Assembly: GCA_002917775.1 (NCBI GenBank)
Contig: KZ627146.1
Location: forward strand, 77,107 to 141,106
Length of the DNA stretch: 64,000 nucleotides
Direction: 5' to 3'
From: Glaciozyma antarctica PI12
Lineage: Eukaryota > Basidiomycota > Microbotryomycetes > Kriegeriales > Camptobasidiaceae
Position numbers and translations under genes: made by a program. Positions 10,446 to 22,208 of this stretch are shown here, in pieces; position 1 is the first letter of the stretch; each line of letters begins with the position of its first letter. The notes beneath the pieces are model-generated. The model had not been told where the DNA came from and ran no database searches. It saw only the letters and a list, made by a program, of their open reading frames with translations.

Positions 10446-13400
10446 CTAGCGATTCGCGTATTTCTGCTCGAGAGCCGTCAGTCCTACCCTCGGCGTGCGC
10501 GACAGGGAAGAACTCACCAGGAACTTGGACGCCACGATTGTGACGGCGCAGTTGAACACTGCAAAGCACAGCAAGATCCCCCAGTCCCTCCAGCGCGTAT
10601 CAAAGTCGATCCCGAGCTGCGTGTAGAACTGGCCCCCGACAGCAAACTGCGAAGCGAGGTTAGCTCTCGCCGTTCGTCGAGCAAACGAGGACCGACCTGG
10701 CAGTACTGGCATGCGGAAGTCACGCTCCCGTCCGCGAGGTAGCCGCCTGCGACGGCGATGAACGGTCCTGCCCATTCTTGACACGTTTGACCTGCGATGC
10801 GAGTTCAGCGAGAACGATAGTTGCGACGAGGAACAGACGAACCGGCTGGGGGATCGAAGACGTGGAACTCGCGAGGTAGACAGCGGATTGGGAGGCCATC
10901 TGCGATCCCAAAGACAATTAGAGGGGCTCGTTTAAGCTTCGCAGGAGAGCGCACGCATTTCGGTGGCAGCGACGGCCGAGATGATGCGCGTAAAGGGATC
11001 TGCGACGGCGAGATTCGTGGTTAGCGCGCTGTTTGAGCTGGAGGCTGAAGGGGGTGAAGACTCACCGAGGTAATAGAGCCACGAGCGCCAGAAGTGGGGA
11101 AGGAAGGGCTTGGGGACCGTCACGCCGCAGAACAGGGAGAACTTTGCGAGACGAGAGTGAGCTGCTGCGCGATGTAAGGTGCCAGAGAGCCACGTACGAC
11201 GACGAGAAGGACTGGACGTGCGACCGAGTTAGCGAGAGAGATCAGGGGCAGAGAGGAAGACGCACATGGATTCTGCATGTGAGCGATAAAGACGGTGGGG
11301 GAGAGCGCTGCGATCCCCTGTCCCAGAGTGACGGCGAAGAACTCGGTCGCCATGATGACAAGGTATTGGAAGCCGGCGCGAGAGGACGCTGTGTTCCAGC
11401 CCTGGGCAACGAGGAAACCGTCAGCGAGGATGGACGTCAGCTGGGCTGGACGGCCTTGCCATCGGGTAATAGAACTGCAAAAGAAGGATCAGCTCAGCGG
11501 TATCGTCGACTCAGATCGAAACGCACGAGGAGGAAGAAGACGGTCGCGCAGAGGATACTGTAGGGGACCTGCGAACGCGATTCAGCGGCGCGGAACGACA
11601 TGCTGCTCAATCGGAATGACCTACCTCGGCAGCGAGCTGTGCGAGGGCGAAGACGATCTGCGAGTACATCTTCGAGGAGGACTCCCTGATGAAGATGTTT
11701 CGGCCTTGAATGAACTTGGGCTGCCGAGAAGGTCAGTTCGAGCTGCGGGCTGAAACGAAGAGCGTGGACTTACCTCTACTTGCGATATAATGATGATGGG
11801 AAGAGTCTGGAGAATCGAGATCAGTATATCGCGAAGAAGCGAGTATCTGAACCACTTGCGGTGATGAAGAAAGCTGCAAAGACTCGGTACTGGAGATCTG
11901 CGACCGAGCTGCCAACATTCAAGCTGCAAGCACACAAGCGCGTCAGCTTCGTTCGGTCCAGCGAGTCTCGCGCAGCACCCACAAGGTGAGCGAGACAAAG
12001 AGAGCAATTGCGATGTGATTGAAGACTGCGACGGGACGGGGTCAGAATCTGAAAAGTTGCGGCGGAGCTGGAGAACGCACGTCGAGTGAATCCCTGCGTG
12101 CAGCGAGGTTAGCTCCGTGTCGCGTTGAGGAGGACAGAGCAGCTCACATAATCAGGATCTCGCCAGAAGCTCAACAGAGTCCGCTGCGCGACGATGCGAA
12201 GCTGAAGCGAGAAGGACGTGGCATCTTTCGAGAATGACGTGAGCGAAGAGGTATGGAATAGGTAGAGAGATACTGACATTCATCGCCGAGGTGAGCTTCC
12301 GACGACTCGTCGGTCGCGAGTCCCTGTTTGTTCAGTTCATCGATCTCTGCCTTGTACGTTGGATACAACGTCGGGAGATTCGAGCCAGAGGTCCGCCCAG
12401 TCCTTCTTGCCGACCATGCGACGAGATCCCGCTCCGATAGCCTCGAGCATGTCTGCGAAGGGCGGTCGTCAGGAGNNNNNNNNNNNNNNNNNNNNNNNNN
12501 NNNNNNNNNNNNNNNNNNNNNNNNNNNNNNNNNNNNNNNNNNNNNNNNNNNNNNNNNNNNNNNNNNNNNNNNNNNNNNNNNNNNNNNNNNNNNNNNNNNN
12601 NNNNNNNNNNNNNNNNNNNNNNNNNNNNNNNNNNNNNNNNNNNNNNNNNNNNNNNNNNNNNNNNAAGTGCTCGAACGAGTTGCTGCTTGGGAGTGAGCCA
12701 AAGCGCGAAAATGAAGGTGAGCGCGCCTGCGGCTGGTGGACGGTGACGAGGATAGCTTGGCCAGCGGAAGCGAGCTTGCAGCGAACGATGTTGAAGGCGG
12801 ACTGACCGTCGAGTCCCGAGGTGGGCTCGTCGAGGAAAAGCTGGGGCTTGGAAGCGAGCTCAACGCCGATGGTGACCCTCTTGCGCGCCTCGACACCTAC
12901 ACAGTCGCGTCAGTTCGGCAGTGGAGAAACGGGGACGAAGGCACGCACCGAGACCGAATCCAGGTACTCCAATGATCGAATCTGCGAGATCCTCCAGCTC
13001 GAGCAGCTGAATAACTTCCTCCACCTGCGTACAAGGAGGCTGGTCAACATCTGTGGCGGAAAGAAGCTGCGAGGGTAAAGCTCACGTAGCGGTCTTTCTC
13101 GGCTTTGGAGACTTCGCCTGCTTGACGGAGGTAGGCGCTGAATCGGAAGGCTTCGCGGACGGTGGCAGTGGGCTCGTGAGTGTCCTGAGGAAAGTGGGAA
13201 TCAGCCTTTTGAGCACAGACGTCGCGCAGCAAAGGCTGACCATCTGCTCGACGTAGGCCGTTCCGCGCTGAAAGTCGCGACCAGGCCTGCGACCGTTGAT
13301 GAGAACACTGCCTTCGATGACTCCAATCGTCTTGCGGTTCGCGAGTACGTCCTGCGCGTGGAGAAGTCAGAACGCAGCGATTGAACGGAGGGCAAGCTAC

Positions 13401-16400
13401 GCACGAGCAGTGTCGTCTTTCCGGCTCCCGAGCTTCCCATGAGGGCTGTTACACGGAGTAGAAACGTTAGCTAACCGTCCTACGCGCCAGTGTGGTCGAG
13501 ATGTACCTGTGAGCGTTCCTGCGGGAAGTCAAATCTCGGTCAGCGAGGAGAACGACGCCAAGCTCAATTCAACTCACCTGGCTTGACGTATCCGTAAATG
13601 TCGTCGAGCAGCTGGAGGTGTCCACCTGGGACGGGTACGGTGTACCTGAACGACGCAGAGGCATCAGCGAGCGAGCAAGCGATACTTGCAAAGACTGACT
13701 CACTTGAGAGCCTCCCACGTGAAAGGCTTGCGAGTGTGGATGAGATTGGTGAGATCTTGAGCTGCCTCGCCCTTGCGGAACGCAGCCTTGTTCTTGAGAA
13801 GCTCCGCGTTGAGCTGCTCGGTCTCGGAGTTCTCCTTCGCAAAGACATTGATGCTCTGCGAGGGGAGCGTCAACGAGGAACCGTCTCCGCCAGATTCCGC
13901 ATACGTACCGGAGCGTCGGCGCCATGCTTGAGCTTCTCGACAGCGATAGCCTGGCAGAAGAGGAACGCCACGAAGAATGCGATCGTAATCCCAAAGTTCC
14001 GCCACACGACTTGAGCGAGATCGGAGAATCAGCGACTGCGATGCGAGAAGCGAAGGAAGAAAGCTTCTCACCATTCGTTTCGTACTCGTAGTTAGCTCGA
14101 ATGTAGTCGCTGCCGGGGACAATGGGGCTGCCGGCGGTAGATCCCACGAGCATGCAGACTTGGTTCGGGCCGAGCTCGGAGGGATACTGAGGGAAGAGGC
14201 CTCCGGCGTTGAAGGGCGCGATCTGAAGGGGGAATCAGCAAAACGAACGGTATGGGCGGAGGGAATGCGCACGTAGGAACCATCGCACGTCAGATTGATT
14301 CGACTGAACTCGTTTGAGAGGGCGGCGGCAAACGAGTACGCGAGAGGGTTGAGATAGCTGTTGACGGTGTCGTTAGCGCGCGATCACATACGTAACGAGG
14401 CGAGGGGACGAACTAAATCCAGAACAACCATCGCTTCATGCTGAATACCTTCGCGCCTTCGCCGTCAGTCCATGCGTACTCAAGGGAAGGTAACGACTCA
14501 CCGGTACGAGGTAGCCACTGTAAAGAACCATCCCTGCGAAATACGACGTCAGACGTGGAGCGAAGGGCCGCAACTAGCGCTACTCGCCTGCGATGAAGAC
14601 GGAACCAAGGCGAGCAGCGACGTCGTAGTTCATGCAAATGACTCCGATAGTCCGGAAGAACGCCGAAAGAGCGAAGTAGCCCGAGATGACGATCGCGTAG
14701 AACTGTAGACGGGGGAGGTCAGCTCGCGAAGCGGAGAGGTGAGAAAGCGGTCACGCACGGTGAAGAAGGCGCCGGCAGAGTTGTACAAGCCCGCCATGAA
14801 ATAGACGATCAAGCAGAACAGCAAGATCACGAACATCTGCAGAGGTGCGTCGGCCAGCGTTCCTGCGACGGTCAATGCGGCAGGTCGATAGAACGCGAAG
14901 CCAGTTTGCTGACGCTCGGCGTCAGCGATTGCTTTCCGGGAGATTGGGAGTCGCGCACCTTCCACATGATAGGCCTCCCGTTCATCTGGCTGGGAAGCTC
15001 GTTGAACGCAGCAAAGGAGTTGAAGAGGAGACTGGAGAAGGAGAATCAGCGGGGCGCGAGCAGCGAGCCGAGAGCCAGAGCCACGTACGCGATGAAGATC
15101 ACACCACCTGCGTAGGAGAGTCAGCCCGAGCTTCAGGAATTAAGGAGAAAGGACTTGCCTCGAGTGAAGGCGCCTGATGCGTTTGTAGGGAGGTTGAGAA
15201 ACGTGGACCCCGTAATGATGGCGACTTTCCGCCTCGGTTCAGCGAGGAAGCTCCGACGAGAACGAAGCTACGCACCTGTGATCGCAGTAACGAAGGAGAC
15301 TGTTGTCCCCAAACGATCCTGGAGCTTGATCTGGAATCTAAGCGTGCGAGGTCAGCTCCCGACCTCTCGCCCCGAAAGCTGAAAAGAAGACGCACTGACG
15401 AATTGCCAACGCGCGAACCTGCGCACGGAACGAAACCGTGTACGGGCTCTTATGAAGGACGTAACGCTTCTTGTTCTCCGCAACCGCCTTGACGAACTCC
15501 TCCCTCCTTTTCGTCTCGACAACGACGAGTTTCTTGTATTCGTCCCGCTCCGCAACCGCGCGCTTGAAGAGGTCGCTCGCCTGGAAAGCAGTCTCGAGAG
15601 CTTCGGGAGTCGTGGGGACGGTCGAGGGGTCGCGTCCTTCGGCGATTCGACGCTCGTTGGGATCCGTGCTGGATTCCGTAGGTAGGACGTCAGTGAGAGG
15701 CCTGAAACCGCTAGACGCGCACGCACCAGCCCGTCAAGTAGTCCGCCGTGGTTTGTCGAGGCATGTCCGCGAATCCGAGGGATACCTGGGAGAAAGCGAA
15801 TCGGTCAGCTTCGAACCTCTGTGCGACCTATGGCGACGCGGAACGCACCATGTACTGGCGGGCCTCCTTCGCCGGACCGAAGTATACTTGCCGTCCTTCG
15901 TCGATAAGCAGGACCTTGTCGAAGAGATCGTAGATACGCTCTCCGGCCTGCAAAAGACCTTCAGCTCTCGAAACGAGCGGTTGGCTCCGCAAAGACGCAC
16001 CTGGTACAGCGTAACAAACTGCGTGATGTCGAAGACGTCTGCGAGAATTCGAAGGGACTTGGCGTAATCAAGAGCAGTACTGGCGTCGAGTCCGCGAGTC
16101 GTATTGTCCCAAGAGCACACGCTCGCTCGAGTAGTCATCTGCGCGCGCAAGTCAGGAGTCGGCCTGCGTGAACAGAGCGAAGGACTCACCATCTCCGCGA
16201 TCGATACTCGCTTTCGCTCTCCCCCGGAAATTCCGCGGACGTAGGCTGACCCGACCTTACTCTGGGCGGTGTGGGAGATACCGAGCATCTTGACGGTGAG
16301 GACGCGTTAGGACGCGTTTGTTAAAGTCGGTCGCAGATTCGTTGGGGAGGCGCTTTCCAGGGCTCTGGAGAGGTGGCGTGAGAGGAGCTCGGAGCCTCAC

Positions 16401-17355
16401 ATCGTGGCGAGGACTGACCTTCGTCTTGAGAGCGAAGAGGATCGTCTGCGCGACGGTGAGGACCGGTTCATGCACATCGTCCTCCTGATTGTAGACGACT
16501 TCGCCGCGATAGTGCTGCTGCATCTTGTCCGCCGAGATGCCGCCGTACGACACCTCACCGTCGACCGAGAGGAAGCCAGCTCGCTTGTTCGCGATGGTCT
16601 TAAGGAAGGTGGTGCAGCTGCAAAAGACGCTTCGCTAGCCAACAATTCTAGAAGCTCGAAGCTCGTAGCAGCTCACCCGGAACCAGGACGACCCAGCACG
16701 AGCACCATCTCCCCAGGCTTCGCGGATCCGTCAAACTCTGCGAGACGCGGCGAATCAGGTCCGCTCGACGCAGGCAGAATAGAAGGTAGCTTACTGTTCA
16801 GGAGCGTATTGGGAGAGGAAGCGAAGACGTTGGTGAACTTGAGCGCGAGCAGGACTGGCGCGAGAACAAACTGTGCGAAGCGCTTAGGTCAGCCAAGCTC
16901 TGAGCCTCTCTCTCCCACCCTACTCACGTCCTTGATCGCATCTGGGAACGTCCTGATCCAGATCTGCGCCAGCTAATCAGCTCTCATCCTACCTCCCAAA
17001 GAACGAGAAGCGAGCACACCTTCTTCCCTCCGACCCCAGCCACGCTGAGCTTCTCCCACGTCAACCCGATCGCCTTGCGCTTGAACCCGTTCTCGTCCCT
17101 CGCCGCTGCACTGCTCCGCATGTAATGAAGGAGATCAAAGTCGTCCTCGTGCTCTCCCTCCTTCTCCGGATCCTTCTGCCCCGTCTTGACGCGATACAGG
17201 CTCGAGGTGCGCGTGAGCTGGCGTCGGAGTTCGTCGAAGTCCGCCTTTGCTCCAGTGACGCTCACGCTGGGTTGTGGGGGTTCGGTGTCGGTAGGAGGGG
17301 TCGCTCGAGAGGCGTTATTCGCTGTTGAGCTGGCGCTGGACGGCGGGGAAGCCAT
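10446..17355 (-). CDS. PDR/ABCG full-size multidrug ABC transporter, copy 1 (ABC1)
   Basis: Plasma-membrane-type drug efflux pump of the fungal PDR family, domain order NBD1-TMD1-NBD2-TMD2, in more than 20 exons. NBD1 has the family's atypical Walker [15 protein letters not shown], with Cys for Lys and split by an intron near 16680-16620. It also has the signature [17 protein letters not shown] and the degenerate Walker B region [14 protein letters not shown]2 is canonical: [35 protein letters not shown] and H-loop VTVHQP. TMD motifs include [16 protein letters not shown] and a PDR extracellular loop rich in Cys (QTC.EW, CQYCQ) before the end SKFL|KYANR. The start is ATG 17355, a Ser/Pro-rich N-terminus. 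A gap (12476-12664) removes part of NBD2/TMD2. One apparent extra base near 12350-12380 breaks the frame after LWLES. An intron at 11402-11459 uses a GC donor. A transposon ends 200 bp upstream of the start. Confidence 0.9.
11402..11459 (-). other. GC-AG intron in ABC1
   Basis: Aligning ABC1 with ABC2 requires removal of 58 bases between FYYPM and [10 protein letters not shown] (ABC2 reads FYFPMGFN...SRAG without a break). The removed segment starts GCAAGG, ends CCCAG and has a GCTGACG branch site near its 3' end. No GT donor keeps the frame. GC-AG introns are a known minor class of U2 introns. Confidence 0.75.
12476..12664. other. Assembly gap inside ABC1
   Basis: 189 N between the end of NBD2 and the linker to TMD2 of ABC1. 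The gap sits at the same place as the gap in ABC2. Confidence 0.99.
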
Positions 17356-17556
17356 TGAAAGGGCTGAGATCGCGTCGAGGGAGGATGCGATAAAGGAGCT
17401 GAAGAGCAGCGGAGAGGGACGAGCAGAGCTTCAGCTGGAAAAAACTCAGAGACACGAGCATAACGAAGCGCTCGGAAGAAGGCAGCGCGATCCGCTCGGC
17501 GCTGGACCCAACTAGGAGGGTGTTCGGATCAAGGCTCAGACACCGAGATGGAGCTA

Positions 17557-17582
17557 CAGTGGGTGACAATCAAAATCGACTA
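17557..17582 (+). repeat. Left terminal inverted repeat
   Basis: CAGTGGGTGACAATCAAAAT followed by CGACTA. It matches the reverse complement of the right end and directly follows the TA target duplicate. Confidence 0.9.
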
Positions 17583-17803
17583 ATTTCTCAATGTTGTCAA
17601 AATTTCTCAGCGTGCTCAGTGCAGAGAGATTACTGTCTGGGAAGCTCAGAACTGCTCTCAGAATCTTTCTCCGACACCTGGAAGAGGAGATATTAAAACA
17701 ATAAAGAAGCGGTCCGTGCGCGCCGCCAAATCGTTTTGAGAAAAAAACCAACTTCGAAGTCCCTCCGAAAGTGCTCCCAGGCGTCGAAGGATGGATTGCC
17801 AGC

Positions 17804-20800
17804 TCAAACTACGGCTCTCTCTACAATCTGAGCTTCCTCCAAGGCATTCATAGCCGCCTGGGAGATGCAGCGGTGAGAATTGTACTTCTTGACGGCCCAC
17901 GCAGCTGCCCGAGGTCCCAGCTCCTCTCGATACGCGCTCATGAAGCGAAACGTCTGCAGAAGTGAGATCAGCACAAGGAAGCTGGAGGAGAGAATGAACG
18001 AATTCGATTGCAGAACCTCTTGATGGTGTCGGCCGAGCACGCGTCGAGGCATTCGAGCGCGAAGGCCTTGGCGTCTGCGAAGCGCTTCTTCTCGCGCTTG
18101 CGATAAAGCTGCTTCGTGTAAGCCCAATACTGGTAGACTGGAGTCAGTAAGGTGGTTCAGAAGCAGGGAAAGTTGAACTAACCATCTCAATCAAATTGAT
18201 CTCGCAGTGGAACTTCGGAAGGAAGAGGCAGTGACATCCCTTCGACTCGATAAGCTTCTCGAGCGCCGACTTCTCCTCCCGAAAGTCCTTGTGCGAAGCG
18301 AGGATTCGGGCGAGGCAGCACCCGACGTTGGTATCGGGGCAGGTAGGCGAGCACTTCGCCTTGGTCTTGAGGTTTGCGGGTGGGAGGCAGCCTCGCTCCT
18401 GCAAGCGACGTCAGCAGTGTTTGCGCGGCAGCGTGTGAGTACACACCTCGAAGACCTGGCTCAAGCCTTTGGCGACCTTGTCTCCGGCGGCGTTGAGGGA
18501 GTGGAGCTGCTGCGGGAGGCCTCGAAGCGTGGCGTCGGCAGTCTCGGGCGGGAAGACCGTGTCGCGCTGGAGAGGCTGCTTGCCGCCGTTGCCTTTGTTC
18601 ATGCGAAAGGCGCTAAGTGCGCCTGCGATACGGATTAGCTAAAGCGTGTCAGGAGGAGCGAAGGTACGCACTTTCACCGAAAGACGCATGTGCGGAAGAC
18701 TGGTCGAAGATGAAGAGCGCGTCGCAGCCAGGCCACTTGAGCCGAAAGATCCGCATGGCCTCCTTGACCTGCGTCAATCGTTAGGATTCGGGACGAGAGC
18801 GAGAAGAGATGGCGAGCGTACCTGCACCAGCAACTGCGCTGTATTCCACCACTCATCGCCTTTCGGCGCGCCGTCCGCGTCCCTCCCACCGCCCGGGAAG
18901 ATGATCTTGCGTGCATTCCAGAGCGTACCGTCCTCGTCGAGATAAGTGAGACGCCCAGTCGATCCCTCCTGGGTGATGAAGTCCGAGATGTGGATGAGCT
19001 TGCCGAGACCTTTCGGAGGGAGCGCTTGTTGATCGGAGTTGAGCCTGTGAACGACGTTAGCTGCGAACGGACAGAGGAGAGAAGTACTAACCAGAGGTTA
19101 GTCCGGTACTCCATCGCGTGGATGCAGCTCCCATCGTGCCAGAGAGGGATGACTAGACGCTCGCCGGGCTGGAGATCAGGCGCGGTTCGCGTAAGCTCCT
19201 CTCCGTCGTAATGCGCGAAAAAGCTGCACGCCGAGCACTCAGTCAGCTCCCCAGCCTTCTTCAGCCCGACGCTCCCAAAGCAGGACCACTCACCTATCAA
19301 ACTTCGCGAAGGCGGGCAAGTACTCCTCCTGACGATATTGGACGACGTCCTCCCGCTCGTGACCATCCTCGTAAACTCCCTTCTTCGTCTCACAAAGCGT
19401 GTAGCCGAGCTTGACCAGCTATCGACGAGCCGTGCGCTCGCAGACCGTGCCGTTGATGTTGAGGCGAGGGAAGATCTCGTCGTTGAGCGCGTGCCAGAAC
19501 CGTCCGGGGGTGACCTGCGTAGAGTGTATTAGCGGCAGCAGAGGGCGGTAACGGCTTCTGGCGCACAGTGCCCTTGACTTGGCGCGCCAGCCAGCTTCGC
19601 GCCGTAGCGAAGCAATCCTCGTTGTCCAAAAAAGATCGACCCGAACGACGACCGCCCCGAGTTTCGGCAGGAAGAGCTCGATAACGGCGGTAGTAAAGGA
19701 AGAGAGACCGAATCTGCTCAAAGACGACATCAGCACCCAGCACGCTGAATGGGACGAGACGCTGCCTCACGCGCTTTGCGAGACCGGTACCGACGCTCTC
19801 CGACTCGCCGTTGGCAACCTTAACGGAGGCTGGTAGTCGACGCTGGCCTTTGATGACGCGGTTGGTGTAGACGGAGAGGTACTGGAGCTGCTATCGCATG
19901 GTGGGAGAGAGGGCGATGGTCTTGTCTTTGAGCTGCACGCGAACGGACTCGCGAACCTCGCGCCAGGTCATGAGAGGGTCGTCGTCGTCCATTACCGAAG
20001 CAAGAACCCGATCCAGGACCAGCTCCTCCCACTCCTCGTCGTCAACCGATCCTGCGGGCGGCGTTCGCTGCCGCTTCTTCCCCTTCCCAGACGCCGCAGC
20101 AGCCGCCTCCTCCGCAGCCAAATCAACCGCCTCAATCCTAACGTAGAACGCCATGTCCTCCATACGATCCGCCTCCTCCGTCTCTGCCGCTCTGCGGACC
20201 GCCGCATCCTCGTCCTCGTCGTCCGACAGCTCATCGTCAGCGTCAACCTCGTTCGCGCCGCCCGCCGCCGGACCGTCGGAGGCATCGATAAACTCGATGC
20301 AGGAGTCGCTGCTGAGGGAAAGGGTTCGAGGGCGGTGATGGTTTTTGAAGGAGAGGGTGGGTTGAAGGAGAGGCGGTTTGGGAGGCGGTTTGGGAGGAAG
20401 GCCATTCTCCTTGCGCTGTGCGGCGTCCTTCTGGGCGTTATGGGCGTAGCGCTCCTGAGTGCGTGACGCTCGAAGGTGTAGAGGCGTATTGCCGTTCGTG
20501 TAGGAGCGGGGACCTGTTGAGAAGCCGATCAGCGGTTACCCCTTGCTCTGGAATGGATCTCAAACGTACGGTTGGCAACCTTCTTCGCAAGCTTATCCAG
20601 CCTCGTCTTGATCTGTCCAGCGGCGCGCGCCAGTCCCAACAAGCCGACTCGACCGAGCACGGACTGGACGGTGGGCTTGCGCTCGTACTCTTCGCCCGAG
20701 TCCTCGTCCCCCGTCGCCACCTCCACGGAGTCGCGTCGCGCAGGGAGTCCATAGAGAGAGGAGTGGGCCGAGTCTGCGTCGGAATCGTCGGAGTCGTCGA

Positions 20801-20927
20801 TAAAGATGATGGAGGGGGCTTTTGAGGAGGAGTCGGGAGCGGGAGAGGAGATGGGCGGCGCGTTGCGAGGAGCGAACTAGTTTTTCTTCGGTGCCGCCTT
20901 GACTGGTCGCCCTCGCGTTGGAGCCAT
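17804..20927 (-). pseudogene. DDE transposase of the TA-flanked transposon, with two in-frame stops
   Basis: Read from ATG 20927. After a disordered acidic N-terminal region come the family phrases LVKLGYTLCETKKGVYEDGH and EREDVVQYRQEEYLPAF. These match the large DDE transposases common in basidiomycetes (GYS.GEYRKGLYFDGHEREDVVEYRQ in others, from memory). Catalytic residues: first Asp in PLWHDGS near 19135, second Asp in IFDQSSAH near 18703, Glu in HCEINLIE near 18187, the equivalent of the SPDLNPIE Glu of IS630/Tc1. A CLPP...C...C region lies before it. Introns are present, for example after the ANRI/RFM junction near 18000. In-frame TAG codons at 20877-20879 and 19419-19421 interrupt an otherwise long coding frame, so this copy is probably inactive. 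Confidence 0.8.
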
Positions 20928-21185
20928 CGGTGTGCTCAGTAAGAGGTCAAACGTCTGTCGTCGCCTCAGGGCCAGGATTTATTATTTATTATGTAATTAA
21001 TAGTTTTAAGTACTTAATTAGCCCAGCCGCCAAATCTCGGGCGAGAACCGAGGGTTTTTGGTGAAGTGGCAATAAGTCGAGATCCGCTCCACGGAATTTG
21101 GTTTGGAAGACGGCGTTGAGCAGCCCAGAGTGAGAGGAACGCGTTGCCACATCTTAGGTAGTCAATTTAAATCTCACTAAATTTT

Positions 21186-21211
21186 TGGTCAATTTTGATT
21201 GTCACCCACTG
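21186..21211 (-). repeat. Right terminal inverted repeat
   Basis: Reverse complement of the left end for about 26 bp, immediately followed by the TA target duplicate at 21212-21213. Confidence 0.9.
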
Positions 21212-21213
21212 TA

Positions 21214-22208
21214 TTTTCGAGCTAAGATGCGGAGGATCCGATCAAAGCGGACGCTGGAACGCTTGAGGAAGGAGCAGTCAGCTGAGGAGAGCAGGCGCGC
21301 CGCGACGTGAGGGGGAAGAAGAGGTCGCCGGTCGAACCTCGGCCAAAGCTGAGATATGTCGACTGAAGATGGTGGAGGAGCGCAAGGAGCAGCTTAACAG
21401 AAGTGGAAAGGCTTAACCTCCGAATTCAGCAACGCTCTCGAGGTCGGTGAGAGGAAGAGGGAGCTCGAGAGCTGGCGCCGAAGGGGCCCTGCGTGAGGGC
21501 GGCTTGGGACTACCGAGCAGCTCCACGCAGCCTCGCCACGCTCCCTCTCTACTCACCCTCAGTCTAGCACCCCCCGCTGCCCCAAGAGCTCCGTCGCAGT
21601 CCTCCACGTCGTCCAAACTTCGCTCTCGGGCTGGCCACGTCGTGTCGAAGAGGACGAGTTGGCGGGCAGCCAGGGGTGGTGCCGATGGTGCTCGTGTTGG
21701 CTGCTAGCTCCGACAGCGGCTTCGCACCCGTTTGAGCCTGTGACTTGAAGAAGGAGGCGGAGGCGGGGTAGTCGAAGGACGATCTGGGCGCTGCTGAAGC
21801 AGAGCGTGTCAGCACGTCGCCCAGAGAGCTCGACGGGGAACGGCGCTTCTTACCCTGCGTTCAGTACTGCTCCAGGAAGACCTTCGTTGTCGTGCCTGGC
21901 GATGGGCTGAGGGAGTGAGCAGCCTCGGTGAAAGCGCCGACTGCGTCGGGCAGAACGGCGCACCTTTTCTCCTTCTCGTCTCCCTCCTCCTGCGCTCTGC
22001 GAGCTAAAGATGCTGTCTTGATCGCTAGCACTTGTTTCGAATCAGCTAATGAGCTCGCGTACCCAGTACTGAGCGTACACAGGCAGCGAAAGCGACGCAG
22101 CAAAGCGCGATGAGGAGGTCGGGCAAACGTCCTTGATCATTACAAGCATGACCCGTCTTGCGAGAGAATGACAAATTAAGGGAGAGGAACGAGCGGAAAA
22201 GCGGCCAT
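21214..22208. other. Spacer between the transposon and ABC2
   Basis: About 1 kb holding the 3' region of ABC2 and whatever remains of the original upstream region of ABC1. Minus-strand open pieces at 21560-22100 can be joined through a plausible 55-70 bp intron, but they show no motif, so I do not call a gene. Confidence 0.4.

Larger units (their letters stand above)
17557..21211 (-). mobile_element. DNA transposon with TA target duplication, DDE transposase
   Basis: A 3655-bp element with terminal inverted repeats beginning CAGTGGGTGACAATCAAAAT. Both ends share about 26 bp with two or three differences. It is flanked on both sides by TA (17555-17556 and 21212-21213), as in the Tc1/mariner-IS630 superfamily. 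It encodes one large transposase on the minus strand. An AT-rich patch lies at about 20977-21023 near the right end. It sits between the two PDR transporter genes. Its left end is 200 bp upstream of the ABC1 start codon, so it may have separated ABC1 from part of its promoter. The TIR identity suggests a moderately recent insertion. Confidence 0.9.

Noticed and set aside
21447-22103. Small gene between the transposon and ABC2
   Set aside because: Several splice combinations are possible, none with a motif or clear start.
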